Shown here: positions 6,689 to 15,248 of the stretch, one piece after another | Layout: every line of letters begins with the position of its first letter | Position numbering within the stretch: the stretch's first letter is position 1 | Position numbers and translations under genes: made by a program | Notes under the pieces: generated by a model | The model's input: only the letters and a program-made list of their open reading frames with translations | What the model was told of the DNA's origin: nothing | Database searches by the model: none | Origin: Faecalicoccus pleomorphus DSM 20574 | Lineage (GTDB): Bacteria; Bacillota_I; Bacilli_A; Erysipelotrichales; Erysipelotrichaceae | Reading direction: 5' to 3' | Length of the DNA stretch: 64,000 bases | NCBI RefSeq assembly: GCF_000420345.1 | Contig: NZ_ATUT01000005.1 | Location: 22,553 to 86,552, forward strand

Positions 6689-9046
6689 CTACTGTTTGAG
6701 TATTTGCTCGGCATAACGAACCGTTGCCATCGCATCTTTGGCGTAATGATCGGCATGAATCTGATCGGCATATTCCTGATTTAAGACTGCACCCCCGACC
6801 ACCACAAAGGTATCCGGTTTTTCTTTATGAAGCAGTTCAATGGTTTCCTCCATACTTTTGACGGTTGTGGTCATCAAGGCACTTAATCCAACCAGCTTTA
6901 CTTCTTCTGAAATAGCCGTTTGAACAATCACTTCCGGGGCTACATCTTTGCCCAGATCCAATACCTCATACCCATAGTTTTCCAATAAAACCTTCACAAT
7001 ATTTTTCCCAATATCATGAATATCTCCCTGTACGGTGGCAAGGATAATTTTGCCTTTGGATAAAGACTGATTTTGTGCCATTTTTTCTTTTAAGACTTCG
7101 AAGCTGGCCTTGGCTGATTCTGCACTCATCAAAAGCTGCGGTAAAAATACCGTGCCTTGTTCAAAGCCTTTTCCCACAAGGTCCAAAGCCGGAATCAATT
7201 CTTCATCAATGATCTCTAAAGGCGCTTTTGTTTCTAAAAGCGAAGTCGTAATTTCCTTTACACGATCCTGCATACCTTTCTGGATCGCAAACGATAAAGA
7301 AACTTCCGGATTTTCACTTTTCTTTTCTTCCACCTGCTTACTGTAGTTGGAAATATAATGCATGCATTGTGCATCTTGATTCATCAAGGCCATTGATGCA
7401 TCAAATGCTTTTTTCATCATTTCATTATTCGGGTTGATCATGGCACACGATAGTCCGCTTTGTAAGGCCATGCTTAAAAAATAAGAATTGATGATCTCTC
7501 GTTGCGGTAATCCAAACGAAATGTTGGAAACACCCAGTATCGTAGAAACATTCAGTTCTTCTTTAACCTTTTGTAGTGTATCCAGCGTAACCAAAGCACC
7601 ATCCGGCTGCGAAGAAATTGTCATCGCAAGGCCATCGATCACGATATCCTTTTTTTGAATACCGTATTCCTGTGCCTTTTGCACGATCTTTTGGGCAATG
7701 GCCAGACGCTTTTTAGATGTAGAAGGAATGCCACTTTCATCTAAACATAGCCCAACGACCACCGCTCCATATTTTTGAATCAAAGGAAATACAGATTCCA
7801 TAGAATCCAGTTTCCCATTCACCGAGTTAACCATCGGTTTTCCATTATAAAGACGTAAGGCGTTTTCTAAAGCTTCTAAATTTCCGGTATCAATCTGTAA
7901 TGGCAGGGCACAGACATTTTGAAGGCGCACAACCGTTTCTTTCATCATCTCGGCTTCATCAACATCCGGTAATCCCACATTCACATCTAAGATCTGGGCA
8001 CCGGCTTCTTCCTGCTCCAACGCCTGCGAAAGAATATAATCAAACTCTTTGTTTCGTAAAGCTTGTTGAAAGCGTTTCTTTCCCGTAGGATTGATTCTTT
8101 CCCCAATCACAACCGCTTTTTTTCCGATCTGCACCGCCGATGCATAAGAAGTTACCCACGTTTGTTCTTTCATCGTATTCGGTTGGCAGGGAATATCCTT
8201 TACAGCTTCTATCATTTTTTGTATGTATTCCGGAGTAGTTCCACAACAACCCCCTAATCCCTGTACACCGATCTGTGCAATCTTGACCATCGCCTGGGCA
8301 AAATCATCGGCTTTTAAATCATAGACAGTCTTTCCATTCAACTGGACAGGGAGTCCGGCATTGGGATTGACGATGATGGGCAGAGAAGAAACTTCCCGAA
8401 TCCTTTTGACAACCGGAAGCATCTGTTCGGGACCTAAGCCACAGTTGATTCCCAAGGCATCAACACGTAATCCCTCCAACATTGCTACAGCGGATTCTAC
8501 ACTGCCACCGGTCAATAATCGCTGGTTTTCATCAAAGATCATCGTTACGATCACCGGAAGACTGCTGTTTTCTTTCGCGGCCAAAACCGCCGCTTTGGCC
8601 TCATACGTATCCGACATCGTTTCAATCAAGATAAGATCTGCGCCGGCCTTTACACCGGCTTTGACCATTTGGGAAAAATACGATACAGCCTTTTCAAAAG
8701 GAAGATCCCCCATAGGCTCCAATAACTTCCCGGTCGGGCCGATATCCAGAGCAACATAGGCATCCATGCACCCTGCTTGTTTTTTAGCTTCTTTTGCCAG
8801 TTGAATCCCGGCTGTAATGATTTCTTCCACATTATCAAACTTGAGACCATTGGCCCCAAACGTATTGGCGTTGATCACATGACAACCGGCTTCCAGGTAA
8901 GCCTTGTGTATCGCAATCAATTCTTCGGGATGGGTAAGATTCCAGGTTTCGGGATATTCGCCGCCCGGTAATCCTCTTTCCTGCAACATGGTTCCTAAAC
9001 CACCATCAAAATAGATCCACTCTTTTCCTAAACGATCTGTGATCAT
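6689..9046 (-). CDS. metH: Cobalamin-dependent methionine synthase, three-module form
   Basis: This enzyme transfers a methyl group from methyl-tetrahydrofolate to homocysteine through cobalamin. Domains in order are an N-terminal homocysteine-binding barrel with zinc ligands in LGGCCGTTPEYI (about residues 265-285), a pterin-binding barrel starting near VVIGERINPTGKKRF, and a B12 cap and Rossmann domain with the DxHxxG motif in GDIHDIGKN. It ends there at 785 residues, without the reactivation domain found in the 1200-residue enzyme; that domain is the next gene upstream. I place the start at ATG 9046 (GGGGTGA a few bases before) and not at the upstream in-frame ATG 9085, which lies inside the preceding gene. 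Confidence 0.92.
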   Translation of the reverse strand: MITDRLGKEWIYFDGGLGTMLQERGLPGGEYPETWNLTHPEELIAIHKAYLEAGCHVINANTFGANGLKFDNVEEIITAGIQLAKEAKKQAGCMDAYVALDIGPTGKLLEPMGDLPFEKAVSYFSQMVKAGVKAGADLILIETMSDTYEAKAAVLAAKENSSLPVIVTMIFDENQRLLTGGSVESAVAMLEGLRVDALGINCGLGPEQMLPVVKRIREVSSLPIIVNPNAGLPVQLNGKTVYDLKADDFAQAMVKIAQIGVQGLGGCCGTTPEYIQKMIEAVKDIPCQPNTMKEQTWVTSYASAVQIGKKAVVIGERINPTGKKRFQQALRNKEFDYILSQALEQEEAGAQILDVNVGLPDVDEAEMMKETVVRLQNVCALPLQIDTGNLEALENALRLYNGKPMVNSVNGKLDSMESVFPLIQKYGAVVVGLCLDESGIPSTSKKRLAIAQKIVQKAQEYGIQKKDIVIDGLAMTISSQPDGALVTLDTLQKVKEELNVSTILGVSNISFGLPQREIINSYFLSMALQSGLSCAMINPNNEMMKKAFDASMALMNQDAQCMHYISNYSKQVEEKKSENPEVSLSFAIQKGMQDRVKEITTSLLETKAPLEIIDEELIPALDLVGKGFEQGTVFLPQLLMSAESAKASFEVLKEKMAQNQSLSKGKIILATVQGDIHDIGKNIVKVLLENYGYEVLDLGKDVAPEVIVQTAISEEVKLVGLSALMTTTVKSMEETIELLHKEKPDTFVVVGGAVLNQEYADQIHADHYAKDAMATVRYAEQILKQ

Positions 9047-9050
9047 ACCT

Positions 9051-9692
9051 TCACCCCTTTCGATACATACAATCTGTCTTTTCACATTGTTGACAAGAAC
9101 CAGCCAAATCTTGATTAGCTTCTCTGGTCAGTCCGATCATGGCCGTAACGGATTTATACGGCACCATCAAATCACCCTGCGTCAAGGTCACACCGATCGT
9201 CTTTGGCATATCCAAGATTCGAATAAAATCTCTTTGGTGTGCCAAGGCACAATCCCCATAGCCACATGAATACCGGGGACGGCAGCAATAGCCTCTTTGT
9301 CGGGCATCTATTTTGATCTGCTCATTGATTTGATCCGTATAAGCTTCAATCATGGCACAGCCTAAAGCCTGTAAGATCACACTTTGCGCTTTATTTTGTA
9401 TATTCGCTCTGGCGATCAATCGATCCGGCACAATACCTAATGTCGTTGCCAGACATACGATTTTTTCACAACCTTTTAAATTTTTGGATAAATCCTTTGA
9501 ATGAATATGGACCGATGAAAAATAAAGATCTTCACCGCATTGTTTCAAATCAAATTCTTTCATCACAAATTTAGGTGTACACTGCTGCATCTGTTCCATA
9601 CAGCTTTGAATCTGTTCTAATATCGATGCATCCGGAGTCTGGTTGCGATAGCCCAAATAGCGGTACACTTCTTTTTCGTTGACCTGTATCAT
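9051..9692 (-). CDS. Stand-alone methionine synthase reactivation domain
   Basis: This 213-residue protein corresponds to the C-terminal SAM-binding activation domain of MetH, which re-methylates oxidised cobalamin. The signature RPRYSCGYGDCAL (compare RPAPGYPAC in E. coli MetH) and KTIGVTLTQGDLMVPYKSV are clear. The C-terminus has a Cys-rich tail, CQQCEKTDC, seen in the split Bacillota form but not in E. coli MetH; its role is unknown, and metal binding is plausible. The gene overlaps metF by 4 bases and stops 4 bases before the metH start, so the three are tightly coupled. Confidence 0.85.
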   Translation of the reverse strand: MIQVNEKEVYRYLGYRNQTPDASILEQIQSCMEQMQQCTPKFVMKEFDLKQCGEDLYFSSVHIHSKDLSKNLKGCEKIVCLATTLGIVPDRLIARANIQNKAQSVILQALGCAMIEAYTDQINEQIKIDARQRGYCCRPRYSCGYGDCALAHQRDFIRILDMPKTIGVTLTQGDLMVPYKSVTAMIGLTREANQDLAGSCQQCEKTDCMYRKG

Positions 9693-10549
9693 TTGATCAT
9701 TTCCGACAGATTAGCCTGAATGCGTGCTGCCACATCCGGCTTATTCATCGAGTACACATGGATATGTCGAATTCCATTGGCAATCAGATCAATGATCTGT
9801 TCACTGGCATAAACGATACCCGCCTGTTCCATGGCTTTAGGATCATCTCCAAAATGATCGACAATTGCCTTAAAGCGCTCCGGCACCTGTGTACCCGACA
9901 TCTGCACACTTCGAGCCAACTGCTTTTTATTTGTAATCGGCATAATTCCCGCTAATACCGGTACTTGAATACCGGCTTCACGAATCCGATAAAGAAAATT
10001 ATAGAAGATATTATTGTCAAAAAACATCTGCGTGGTCAAAAAATCACAACCGGCATCAACCTTTTCCTTTAAATGAAGAATATCTTCTTTTTTATGCTCA
10101 CATTCAATATGGCCTTCCGGATAACAGGCTCCGCCAATACAAAAATCACCCTGTGCTTTGATGTCTTGAATCAACTGACTGGCATATTGATAATCGTGTG
10201 CGATCAAACCATCTTTAGGAATGTCCCCACGTAAAGCCATGATGTTTTCTATACCGGCATCCTTGCACTTTTGAATCATATCCAACACATGTTCTCTGGT
10301 ACTGGAGACACAAGTTAAATGTGCAATGACCTGCGTTCCATATTTCTGATATAAATCTCTTGCGAGATCAACCGTATATTGACTGGTACCTCCACCGGCT
10401 CCATAGGTGATCGACATAAAATCCGGATGTAAAGACGCAATCTTTTTTGCGGCCGCTTCTACCTTGGAATAATCATCGATCTTTTTTGGCGGAAACACCT
10501 CAAAGGATAATGTCACTTTATCTTGTTTTAATATTTCCGAAATTTTCAT
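9689..10549 (-). CDS. metF: 5,10-methylenetetrahydrofolate reductase
   Basis: This 286-residue flavoprotein of the MTHFR family makes 5-methyl-THF, the methyl donor for the MetH encoded downstream. Family features visible are LSFEVFPPKK at residues 14-23, the SITYGAGGGTS segment near 47, ALRGDIPKDG near 106 and FLTTQMFFDN near 172. It has the size of the bacterial catalytic domain. It is the first gene of the six-gene operon running to 3919. The ATG at 10549 has a GGGGTGG Shine-Dalgarno site. Confidence 0.93.
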   Translation of the reverse strand: MKISEILKQDKVTLSFEVFPPKKIDDYSKVEAAAKKIASLHPDFMSITYGAGGGTSQYTVDLARDLYQKYGTQVIAHLTCVSSTREHVLDMIQKCKDAGIENIMALRGDIPKDGLIAHDYQYASQLIQDIKAQGDFCIGGACYPEGHIECEHKKEDILHLKEKVDAGCDFLTTQMFFDNNIFYNFLYRIREAGIQVPVLAGIMPITNKKQLARSVQMSGTQVPERFKAIVDHFGDDPKAMEQAGIVYASEQIIDLIANGIRHIHVYSMNKPDVAARIQANLSEMIK

Positions 10550-10585
10550 CGAATACCACCCCTTTTTTAAATATGTGATATTAAG

Positions 10586-10591
10586 ATTATA
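10586..10591 (-). promoter_or_regulatory. Likely -10 element of the metF-metH operon
   Basis: TATAAT occurs on the minus strand about 37 bases before the metF start. The -35 region is weak (GTTAAA at 16-17 bases). The short leader holds no recognisable SAM riboswitch or T-box. Confidence 0.45.
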
Positions 10592-10616
10592 CTAAAAATC
10601 ACTTCGTTTTAACATA

Positions 10617-10641
10617 TGAAAAAGAAGTCCCGCAGGACTTC
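10617..10641 (-). terminator. Terminator of metY
   Basis: On the minus strand GAAGTCC (10635-10641) pairs with GGACTTC (10624-10630) around a 4-base loop, followed by a T run. It separates metY from the metF operon. Confidence 0.8.
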
Positions 10642-10646
10642 CGATA

Positions 10647-11936
10647 TCATACGCCATGAAAGGCATTTTCTAAATCAAATAAGATATCTTCAATATTTTC
10701 AATTCCGATCGATAAACGAATCGTATTATCATAGATTTCTCTTTCCTCTAATTCTTCTTTTGTACATTGTGAATGCGTTGTAGTAGCCGGATGAATCACC
10801 AGACTTTTGACATCGGCTACATTGGCCAATAAAGAGAATAACTGTAAATGGTCAATAAACGCAAACGCCTCTTTTTGTCCTCCTTTGATATTAAAAGTAA
10901 AGATGCTGCCGCCACCTCGCTTAAAGTAGCGAACATAGGCCTCATGATCCGGATGCTCTTTTAATAAAGGATGATTGACACGTTCTACCTTTGGATGTTT
11001 TTGTAAGTATTCTACAACCTTTTTTGTGTTCTCAAAATGACGTTCCAATCGCAATGATAGTGTTTCCGTTCCCTGTAATAGTAAGAAGGCATTAAACGGA
11101 GAAATGGCAGCACCGGTATCACGAAGCAAGATGGCACGTATATAGGTTACAAATGCAGCCGGTCCGGCCGCCTCAGTAAAACGGACACCATGATAGCTTG
11201 GATTGGGTTGGGATATGTTCGGGAATTTCTGACTTTTTGCCCAGTCAAAACTTCCTCCATCAACGATCACGCCACCCAGGCTCGTTCCATGACCTCCAAT
11301 AAATTTAGTGGCCGAATGCACAACAATATCTGCTCCATGCTCTAATGGTCGAAACCAGAAAGCCGCTCCAAAGGTATTATCCACAACGACCGGAATGTTT
11401 CGTTCATGCGCCAATTTGGCAATGGCTTCAAAATCCGGAATATCACTGTGCGGATTGCCGAAAGTTTCCAGATAGATGGCTTTCGTGTTTTCCTGAATTG
11501 CTTCTTTGACTTCCTGTAAATCATGAATGTTGACCAATGTCGCATCGATACCAAAACGCTTATACGTATGCTCTAATAAGTTGGAAGTACCGCCATAAAT
11601 CGTTTTCTGCGCCACAATATGTTCTCCCTGTGCCGCCAATGCCTGAATCACATACGATACAGCCGCCGCCCCAGAAGCAACAGCCAGTCCGGCAACACCA
11701 CCTTCTAAAGCCGCAATACGCTCTTCAAATACACCTTGTGTCGAATTGGTCAATCGACCATAGATATTCCCCGCATCGCGTAACCCAAAACGATCAGCTG
11801 CATGTTGTGAGTTGTCAAACACATACGAAGTTGTCTGATAGATCGGTACGGCTCTGGATCCTGTAGCTGGATCTGGTTGTTCCTGCCCTACGTGCAGCTG
11901 CAATGTTTCAAACTGTAATTTTCTTTCTGTACTCAT
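10647..11936 (-). CDS. metY: O-acetylhomoserine sulfhydrylase (MetY)
   Basis: This 429-residue PLP enzyme of the Cys/Met metabolism family should convert O-acetylhomoserine and sulfide to homocysteine. The start FETLQLHVGQEQPDPATGSRA is split by length rules but matches canonical MetY. Other landmarks are PIYQTTSYVF, SGAAAV, the PLP-lysine motif HSATKFIGGHG, and HPATTTHSQ near the C-terminus. It carries a Met-specific T-box leader, so it should be expressed when charged tRNA-Met is scarce. A second, more divergent sulfhydrylase lies at 35734 beside metA, so this strain has two in one window. The start ATG at 11936 has AGAAGG-like pairing upstream. Confidence 0.92.
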   Translation of the reverse strand: MSTERKLQFETLQLHVGQEQPDPATGSRAVPIYQTTSYVFDNSQHAADRFGLRDAGNIYGRLTNSTQGVFEERIAALEGGVAGLAVASGAAAVSYVIQALAAQGEHIVAQKTIYGGTSNLLEHTYKRFGIDATLVNIHDLQEVKEAIQENTKAIYLETFGNPHSDIPDFEAIAKLAHERNIPVVVDNTFGAAFWFRPLEHGADIVVHSATKFIGGHGTSLGGVIVDGGSFDWAKSQKFPNISQPNPSYHGVRFTEAAGPAAFVTYIRAILLRDTGAAISPFNAFLLLQGTETLSLRLERHFENTKKVVEYLQKHPKVERVNHPLLKEHPDHEAYVRYFKRGGGSIFTFNIKGGQKEAFAFIDHLQLFSLLANVADVKSLVIHPATTTHSQCTKEELEEREIYDNTIRLSIGIENIEDILFDLENAFHGV

Positions 11937-11982
11937 GTCTATTTACCTTCTCTTTCTTTTTGGATGGTTTTTGTGAGTGTAT

Positions 11983-12235
11983 AAAAAAAGACCCATCCCT
12001 TAGGACGAGTCTATTGATTCGTGTTACCACCTAATTTTATCATCACCTTACGATAATGACCTCACCAAGCACCATCATGCTCTGTTGCGATAACGGGCAA
12101 TCCCGTGATGACCTCATCGATCATCCGACTCCAAGACCATGTTCATCCTGCCTTCTGCACTTCTTTTCACCAACCAGAAGCTCTCTACGCCATCCAACAA
12201 AACTACTCTTCTCTTCTTTGTCTTTTCTTATGGAT
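11983..12235 (-). promoter_or_regulatory. Methionine T-box leader
   Basis: On the minus strand, reading toward metY, the leader has the stem I element GGTTGGTGAAAAG, the specifier context GAACATGGTCTTGGAG with specifier codon ATG at 12138-12140, the T-box core AATTAGGTGGTAACACG (12020-12036), and a terminator AGACTCGTCC/GGATGGGTCT plus T tract (11983-12012). Uncharged tRNA-Met should stabilise the antiterminator and let metY be transcribed. The specifier lies the same 9 bases from GGAG as CTC does in the leuS T-box of this window, which supports the assignment. Confidence 0.9.
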
Positions 12236-12241
12236 GAATAC

Positions 12242-12270
12242 ATATTATATAACTAGGCATTAAATGTCAA
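12242..12270 (-). promoter_or_regulatory. Promoter of the metY T-box transcript
   Basis: TTGACA (12265-12270), a 17-base spacer and TAATAT (12242-12247) on the minus strand directly precede the T-box leader. Confidence 0.8.
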
Positions 12271-12368
12271 GCGTTATTTTCATTTTCTTTCATGTTTTTT
12301 GAAAATTATTATCAAATTCTTTTTTAATACCACCTATTCTTAAATTCCTACCATCTATCTTTGTTTTA

Positions 12369-12397
12369 TTGTATCTATGGACTTGCCTTATTATAAT
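12369..12397 (+). promoter_or_regulatory. Promoter of the LytTR-DUF3021 pair
   Basis: TTGTAT (12369-12374), a 17-base spacer and TATAAT (12392-12397). The upstream in-frame ATG at 12377 lies inside this promoter, so translation should begin at ATG 12419, which has AGAAAGGA before it. Confidence 0.7.
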
Positions 12398-12418
12398 GAC
12401 TTCAGAAAGGAAAAGTTC

Positions 12419-12871
12419 ATGAAAGTACAAATTCAAATTGAAAAAGACTGTACGGAAACACAAGTGATCATCATCACAAAAGCTTTGAGTGCATCCATTC
12501 AAGAACTGGCATCTCGTATAGAAAAAGAGCCATTATCCGTATTAACAGGTATGCAGGATGAAAAACATGTTCTCATCAAGCCGGAAGAAATCTTTCGTAT
12601 TTATGCCGACCATGGAAAAGTTTGAATTCAAACCAAAAAAGGTCTTTTTCAGATACGAAAAACGCTTTACCAGATAGAAGCGTTGTTAGATGAAAAACAA
12701 TTTGTTCGTATTTCGCATTCAGAAATCATTTCTTTATCAAAAATTATGAATTTTGATCTAAGCTTCAACGGTACTATCTGCGTAAACTGTATCGATGGTT
12801 CAAAAAGCTATGTATCTCGTCGATATGTATCAAAAATCAAAAAAAATATTAGGAGTGTGAAGATCGTATGA
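12419..12871 (+). pseudogene. LytTR DNA-binding regulator with an in-frame TGA
   Basis: Read through one TGA (12623-12625), the frame gives a protein of about 150 residues matching small LytTR regulators paired with DUF3021. The N-terminal part is KVQIQIEKDCTETQVIIITK, EEIFRIYADHGKV precedes the stop, and GLFQIRKTLYQIEALL, FVRISHSEIISLSKI and YVSRRYVSKIKK follow it. The two halves are in the same frame with no indel, so a single codon has become TGA. The stop removes most of the DNA-binding domain. The well-preserved second half suggests a recent mutation, a sequencing error or, less likely, readthrough. The stop of the gene overlaps the DUF3021 start by 4 bases (ATGA). Confidence 0.85.
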
Positions 12872-13353
12872 AAAAAGAAATAGTAAAACGTAGTTTGTTG
12901 GGAATACCTTTAGGAATCACAATATCCTATTTGTTGTCGATCATAATCTCTTATTTAGCAAAAAGTGAAGATTATATCCCCTGTGCTCCGGCTTTTCTGG
13001 CATTATTTGAATCTTCACTGCAAGCGGTTTGTGTACAAACTCTATTTTCGGCATTGATTGGTGCTATTTTCAGTGCAGCCAGCCTAATATGGGAAATCGA
13101 ATCTTGGAGCCTTTTGAAACAAAGCTTTATACACTTTTTATGTGTGAGTATCACTATGTTTCCCATCGCATGGTTCATGCACTGGATGTCTCATACCGTG
13201 TTCGGTGTTTTAACATATAGTGTTTTATTCTTTATCCTTTATCTTTGTATATGGCTTATTTTATATCAAATCCAAAAAAAAGAAATTCAGCGTATGAACC
13301 AACATCTTAAAAAAAGGAATGAAAAAAGGGCTGAGCAAACTTCTAATCTTTGA
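12868..13353 (+). CDS. DUF3021 membrane protein
   Basis: This 161-residue protein has four predicted membrane helices (residues about 11-30, 42-70, 88-105, 113-135) and a basic cytoplasmic tail (QKKEIQRMNQHLKKRNEKR). DUF3021 proteins typically follow small LytTR regulators and are thought to form a regulatory pair with them, probably holding the regulator at the membrane. Here translation is coupled to the LytTR gene by an ATGA overlap. Because the LytTR reading frame carries a stop, the pair may not be working in this strain. Confidence 0.8.
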   Translation: MKKEIVKRSLLGIPLGITISYLLSIIISYLAKSEDYIPCAPAFLALFESSLQAVCVQTLFSALIGAIFSAASLIWEIESWSLLKQSFIHFLCVSITMFPIAWFMHWMSHTVFGVLTYSVLFFILYLCIWLILYQIQKKEIQRMNQHLKKRNEKRAEQTSNL

Positions 13354-13377
13354 TCAGAGTTTGTAACAGTCCCTTTT
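13324..13377. terminator. Bidirectional terminator between DUF3021 and cutC
   Basis: AAAAGGG (13324-13330) pairs with CCCTTTT (13371-13377), with an inner CAAACT/AGTTTG pair. It serves the two convergent genes and overlaps the end of DUF3021. Confidence 0.75.
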
Positions 13378-13380
13378 ATC

Positions 13381-14124
13381 TTATCGCATGACAACATCAA
13401 CCAGTTGTTTAACCAAAGTGGCATCCACTTGATCATAATCCGATTCATGAGGTGCATCCATATAGGCATAAGTCACATATTGTGATACTGTTGTTGGATC
13501 TTGTGCATAAATTTTACAGGAAGAATGAATCTGGTGCACTTGTGCCTTTTCTAACATTTCTTTCGCATTTTGTGCATTCATTCCGCTACCTGGTAAAATT
13601 TGAATCTTGTCTCCATATGTTTTTTGGATATGCGCAATACATTCGATACCTTCCATCGCTTTTGCCCTTTGTCCGCTGGTCAAAATACGATCCACACCAC
13701 AGCGAATCAAGCATTGCATCGCTTCATCAATATCAATCGTTACATCAATAGCACGATGAAAAACCGCTTCTTTTTGATACGACTTGATCAGCTTGACCAT
13801 ATCTTGTGTCTTTTCTTCATCGATCGTTTTATCTTCTTTTAAGAAACCAAATACGATTCCATCAGCACCTTGCTCCAATAACATTTTGGCTTCTTCCATC
13901 ATGATGGCTGTATCCGTTTTGTCATAACAGAAACCACCGGCACGAGGACGTACCATACACATGATTTTTAGATCCGTCTCTTTTTTCAAGCGTTTTAGTG
14001 CAACTACACTCGGTGTTAATCCACCTACACTTAAAGCGCTGTTAAGTTCGATGCGTTTGGCTCCGCCTTTATAGGCGGCAATTCCATCTTGATAACTTCC
14101 ACAACAAATTTCTACCTGATTCAT
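13381..14124 (-). CDS. cutC: CutC family protein
   Basis: This TIM-barrel protein of the CutC family opens with QVEICCGSYQDGIAAYKGG, followed by RIELNSALSVGGLTPS, VRPRAGGFCYD and VFHRAID, all family hallmarks. Length (about 247 residues) is normal. CutC was first linked to copper tolerance, but the enzymatic activity of most homologs is uncertain, and here no copper genes are near. It is the last gene of a row with an M20 dipeptidase, glycosylasparaginase and DUF7916 protein, so a role in sugar or glycoconjugate metabolism is as likely from context. I prefer ATG 14124 (GGTGA upstream); ATG 14136 overlaps the end of the peptidase gene. Confidence 0.85.
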   Translation of the reverse strand: MNQVEICCGSYQDGIAAYKGGAKRIELNSALSVGGLTPSVVALKRLKKETDLKIMCMVRPRAGGFCYDKTDTAIMMEEAKMLLEQGADGIVFGFLKEDKTIDEEKTQDMVKLIKSYQKEAVFHRAIDVTIDIDEAMQCLIRCGVDRILTSGQRAKAMEGIECIAHIQKTYGDKIQILPGSGMNAQNAKEMLEKAQVHQIHSSCKIYAQDPTTVSQYVTYAYMDAPHESDYDQVDATLVKQLVDVVMR

Positions 14125-14125
14125 C

Positions 14126-15241
14126 TTATTCACCATCGGCTACCCGTAAAATACTTAAGGCATAGATTTTTGCGTTTTTGATCAAATCACTTCGATCCAT
14201 CCATTCATTCGGGTTATGACCGATTCCTTTCTGTCCGGGAAAGCTAGGTCCAAAAGGTACGATATTAAGCATGATCTTGGCATACGTACCTCCGGTTGTC
14301 GTTACCGGTGTTCCGTCCATCCCGGTTACTTTTTCATACGTTTCTTTCAAAGTTTGGCATAAAAAACAGTCTTTTTCAAAGCGTACCGGATCATAATTGC
14401 TGGTACAAATCAACTCCAGATGATCCGATAACTTTGACTGAATTTGTTTTAAAATTTCTTCATTAGTGATTACAGCCGGATAGCTTAAGGAAAATTCAAA
14501 CACCAGTTTTCCTTCTTCATCGACCAGTTTCTTGTTTCTTAACTGCATGATACCAAACTCTTCATCTTGAATCGCAAGCCCCAGCTTATTGGCATGATCA
14601 TCACTGGATAACAGGTATTCATTGACAAAGGCATTGAATTCCTTTTGATGATTCATATCGGCTTTGATCTGATAGACACCTCGTCCACGCTCGGCATAGA
14701 CAACCGGATACTTACAGTCAGGTGTCCACCCCATGATCGGCGGCTTTTTTACTTTTAAATAGTGTTCTAAATCATGAAATCCAGTTTCTTCATTGGTTCC
14801 AAATAAGACCCATACTGGATGTTTTAGCTGAATCTGCAATTCCTTAATGGCATATAACGCATAGAGATTGGCTAAGATCGGCCCTTTATTATCCAAAATA
14901 CCACGAGAATAGATTCTTCCGTTTTCATCTTCATAGGCTGAGAATGGTGGCTTCTTCCATCCATCGCCCACCGGTACAACATCTAAATGCCCCATGATAC
15001 CAATGTAATCATCACCGGATCCATATTTGGCAATACCGACCATATGATCGACATTTTCTGTTTCAAAACCTAATTCATGAGCCAGCTTTAAGGTTTCCTC
15101 CAAGGCATCATTGACACCTTTTCCAAAAGGCATATCTTCGCATGGTGTGCCTTCCACACTATCGATACGAACGATTCGTTTGATACCTTCGATCATCTGA
15201 TCACTGATTTCATCAATTTTTTCTAATAGTTTTTCTTCCAT
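14126..15241 (-). CDS. M20 family dipeptidase (PepV/Sapep-like)
   Basis: This 371-residue zinc peptidase has the metal-binding motif GIMGHLDVVP (His85, Asp87), RGILDNKGP near 117, the catalytic GTNEETG, and a C-terminal HNPNEWM with the last His ligand. These fit Xaa-His dipeptidases of the PepV/Sapep group. That group is usually 450-470 residues, so this one has a smaller lid domain, though the frame is intact. It should cleave short peptides in the cytosol. It lies 7 bases after the glycosylasparaginase gene and overlaps cutC if the upstream cutC start is used. A joint role in degrading glycopeptides or dipeptides is inferred from that neighbourhood. Confidence 0.82.
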   Translation of the reverse strand: MEEKLLEKIDEISDQMIEGIKRIVRIDSVEGTPCEDMPFGKGVNDALEETLKLAHELGFETENVDHMVGIAKYGSGDDYIGIMGHLDVVPVGDGWKKPPFSAYEDENGRIYSRGILDNKGPILANLYALYAIKELQIQLKHPVWVLFGTNEETGFHDLEHYLKVKKPPIMGWTPDCKYPVVYAERGRGVYQIKADMNHQKEFNAFVNEYLLSSDDHANKLGLAIQDEEFGIMQLRNKKLVDEEGKLVFEFSLSYPAVITNEEILKQIQSKLSDHLELICTSNYDPVRFEKDCFLCQTLKETYEKVTGMDGTPVTTTGGTYAKIMLNIVPFGPSFPGQKGIGHNPNEWMDRSDLIKNAKIYALSILRVADGE

Positions 15242-15248
15242 GATAAGC

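Noticed and set aside
12623..12625. TGA as a tryptophan codon, as in Mollicutes
   Set aside because: TGG is used for Trp throughout and several genes (for example the one ending at 891) end in TGA with a terminator right after.
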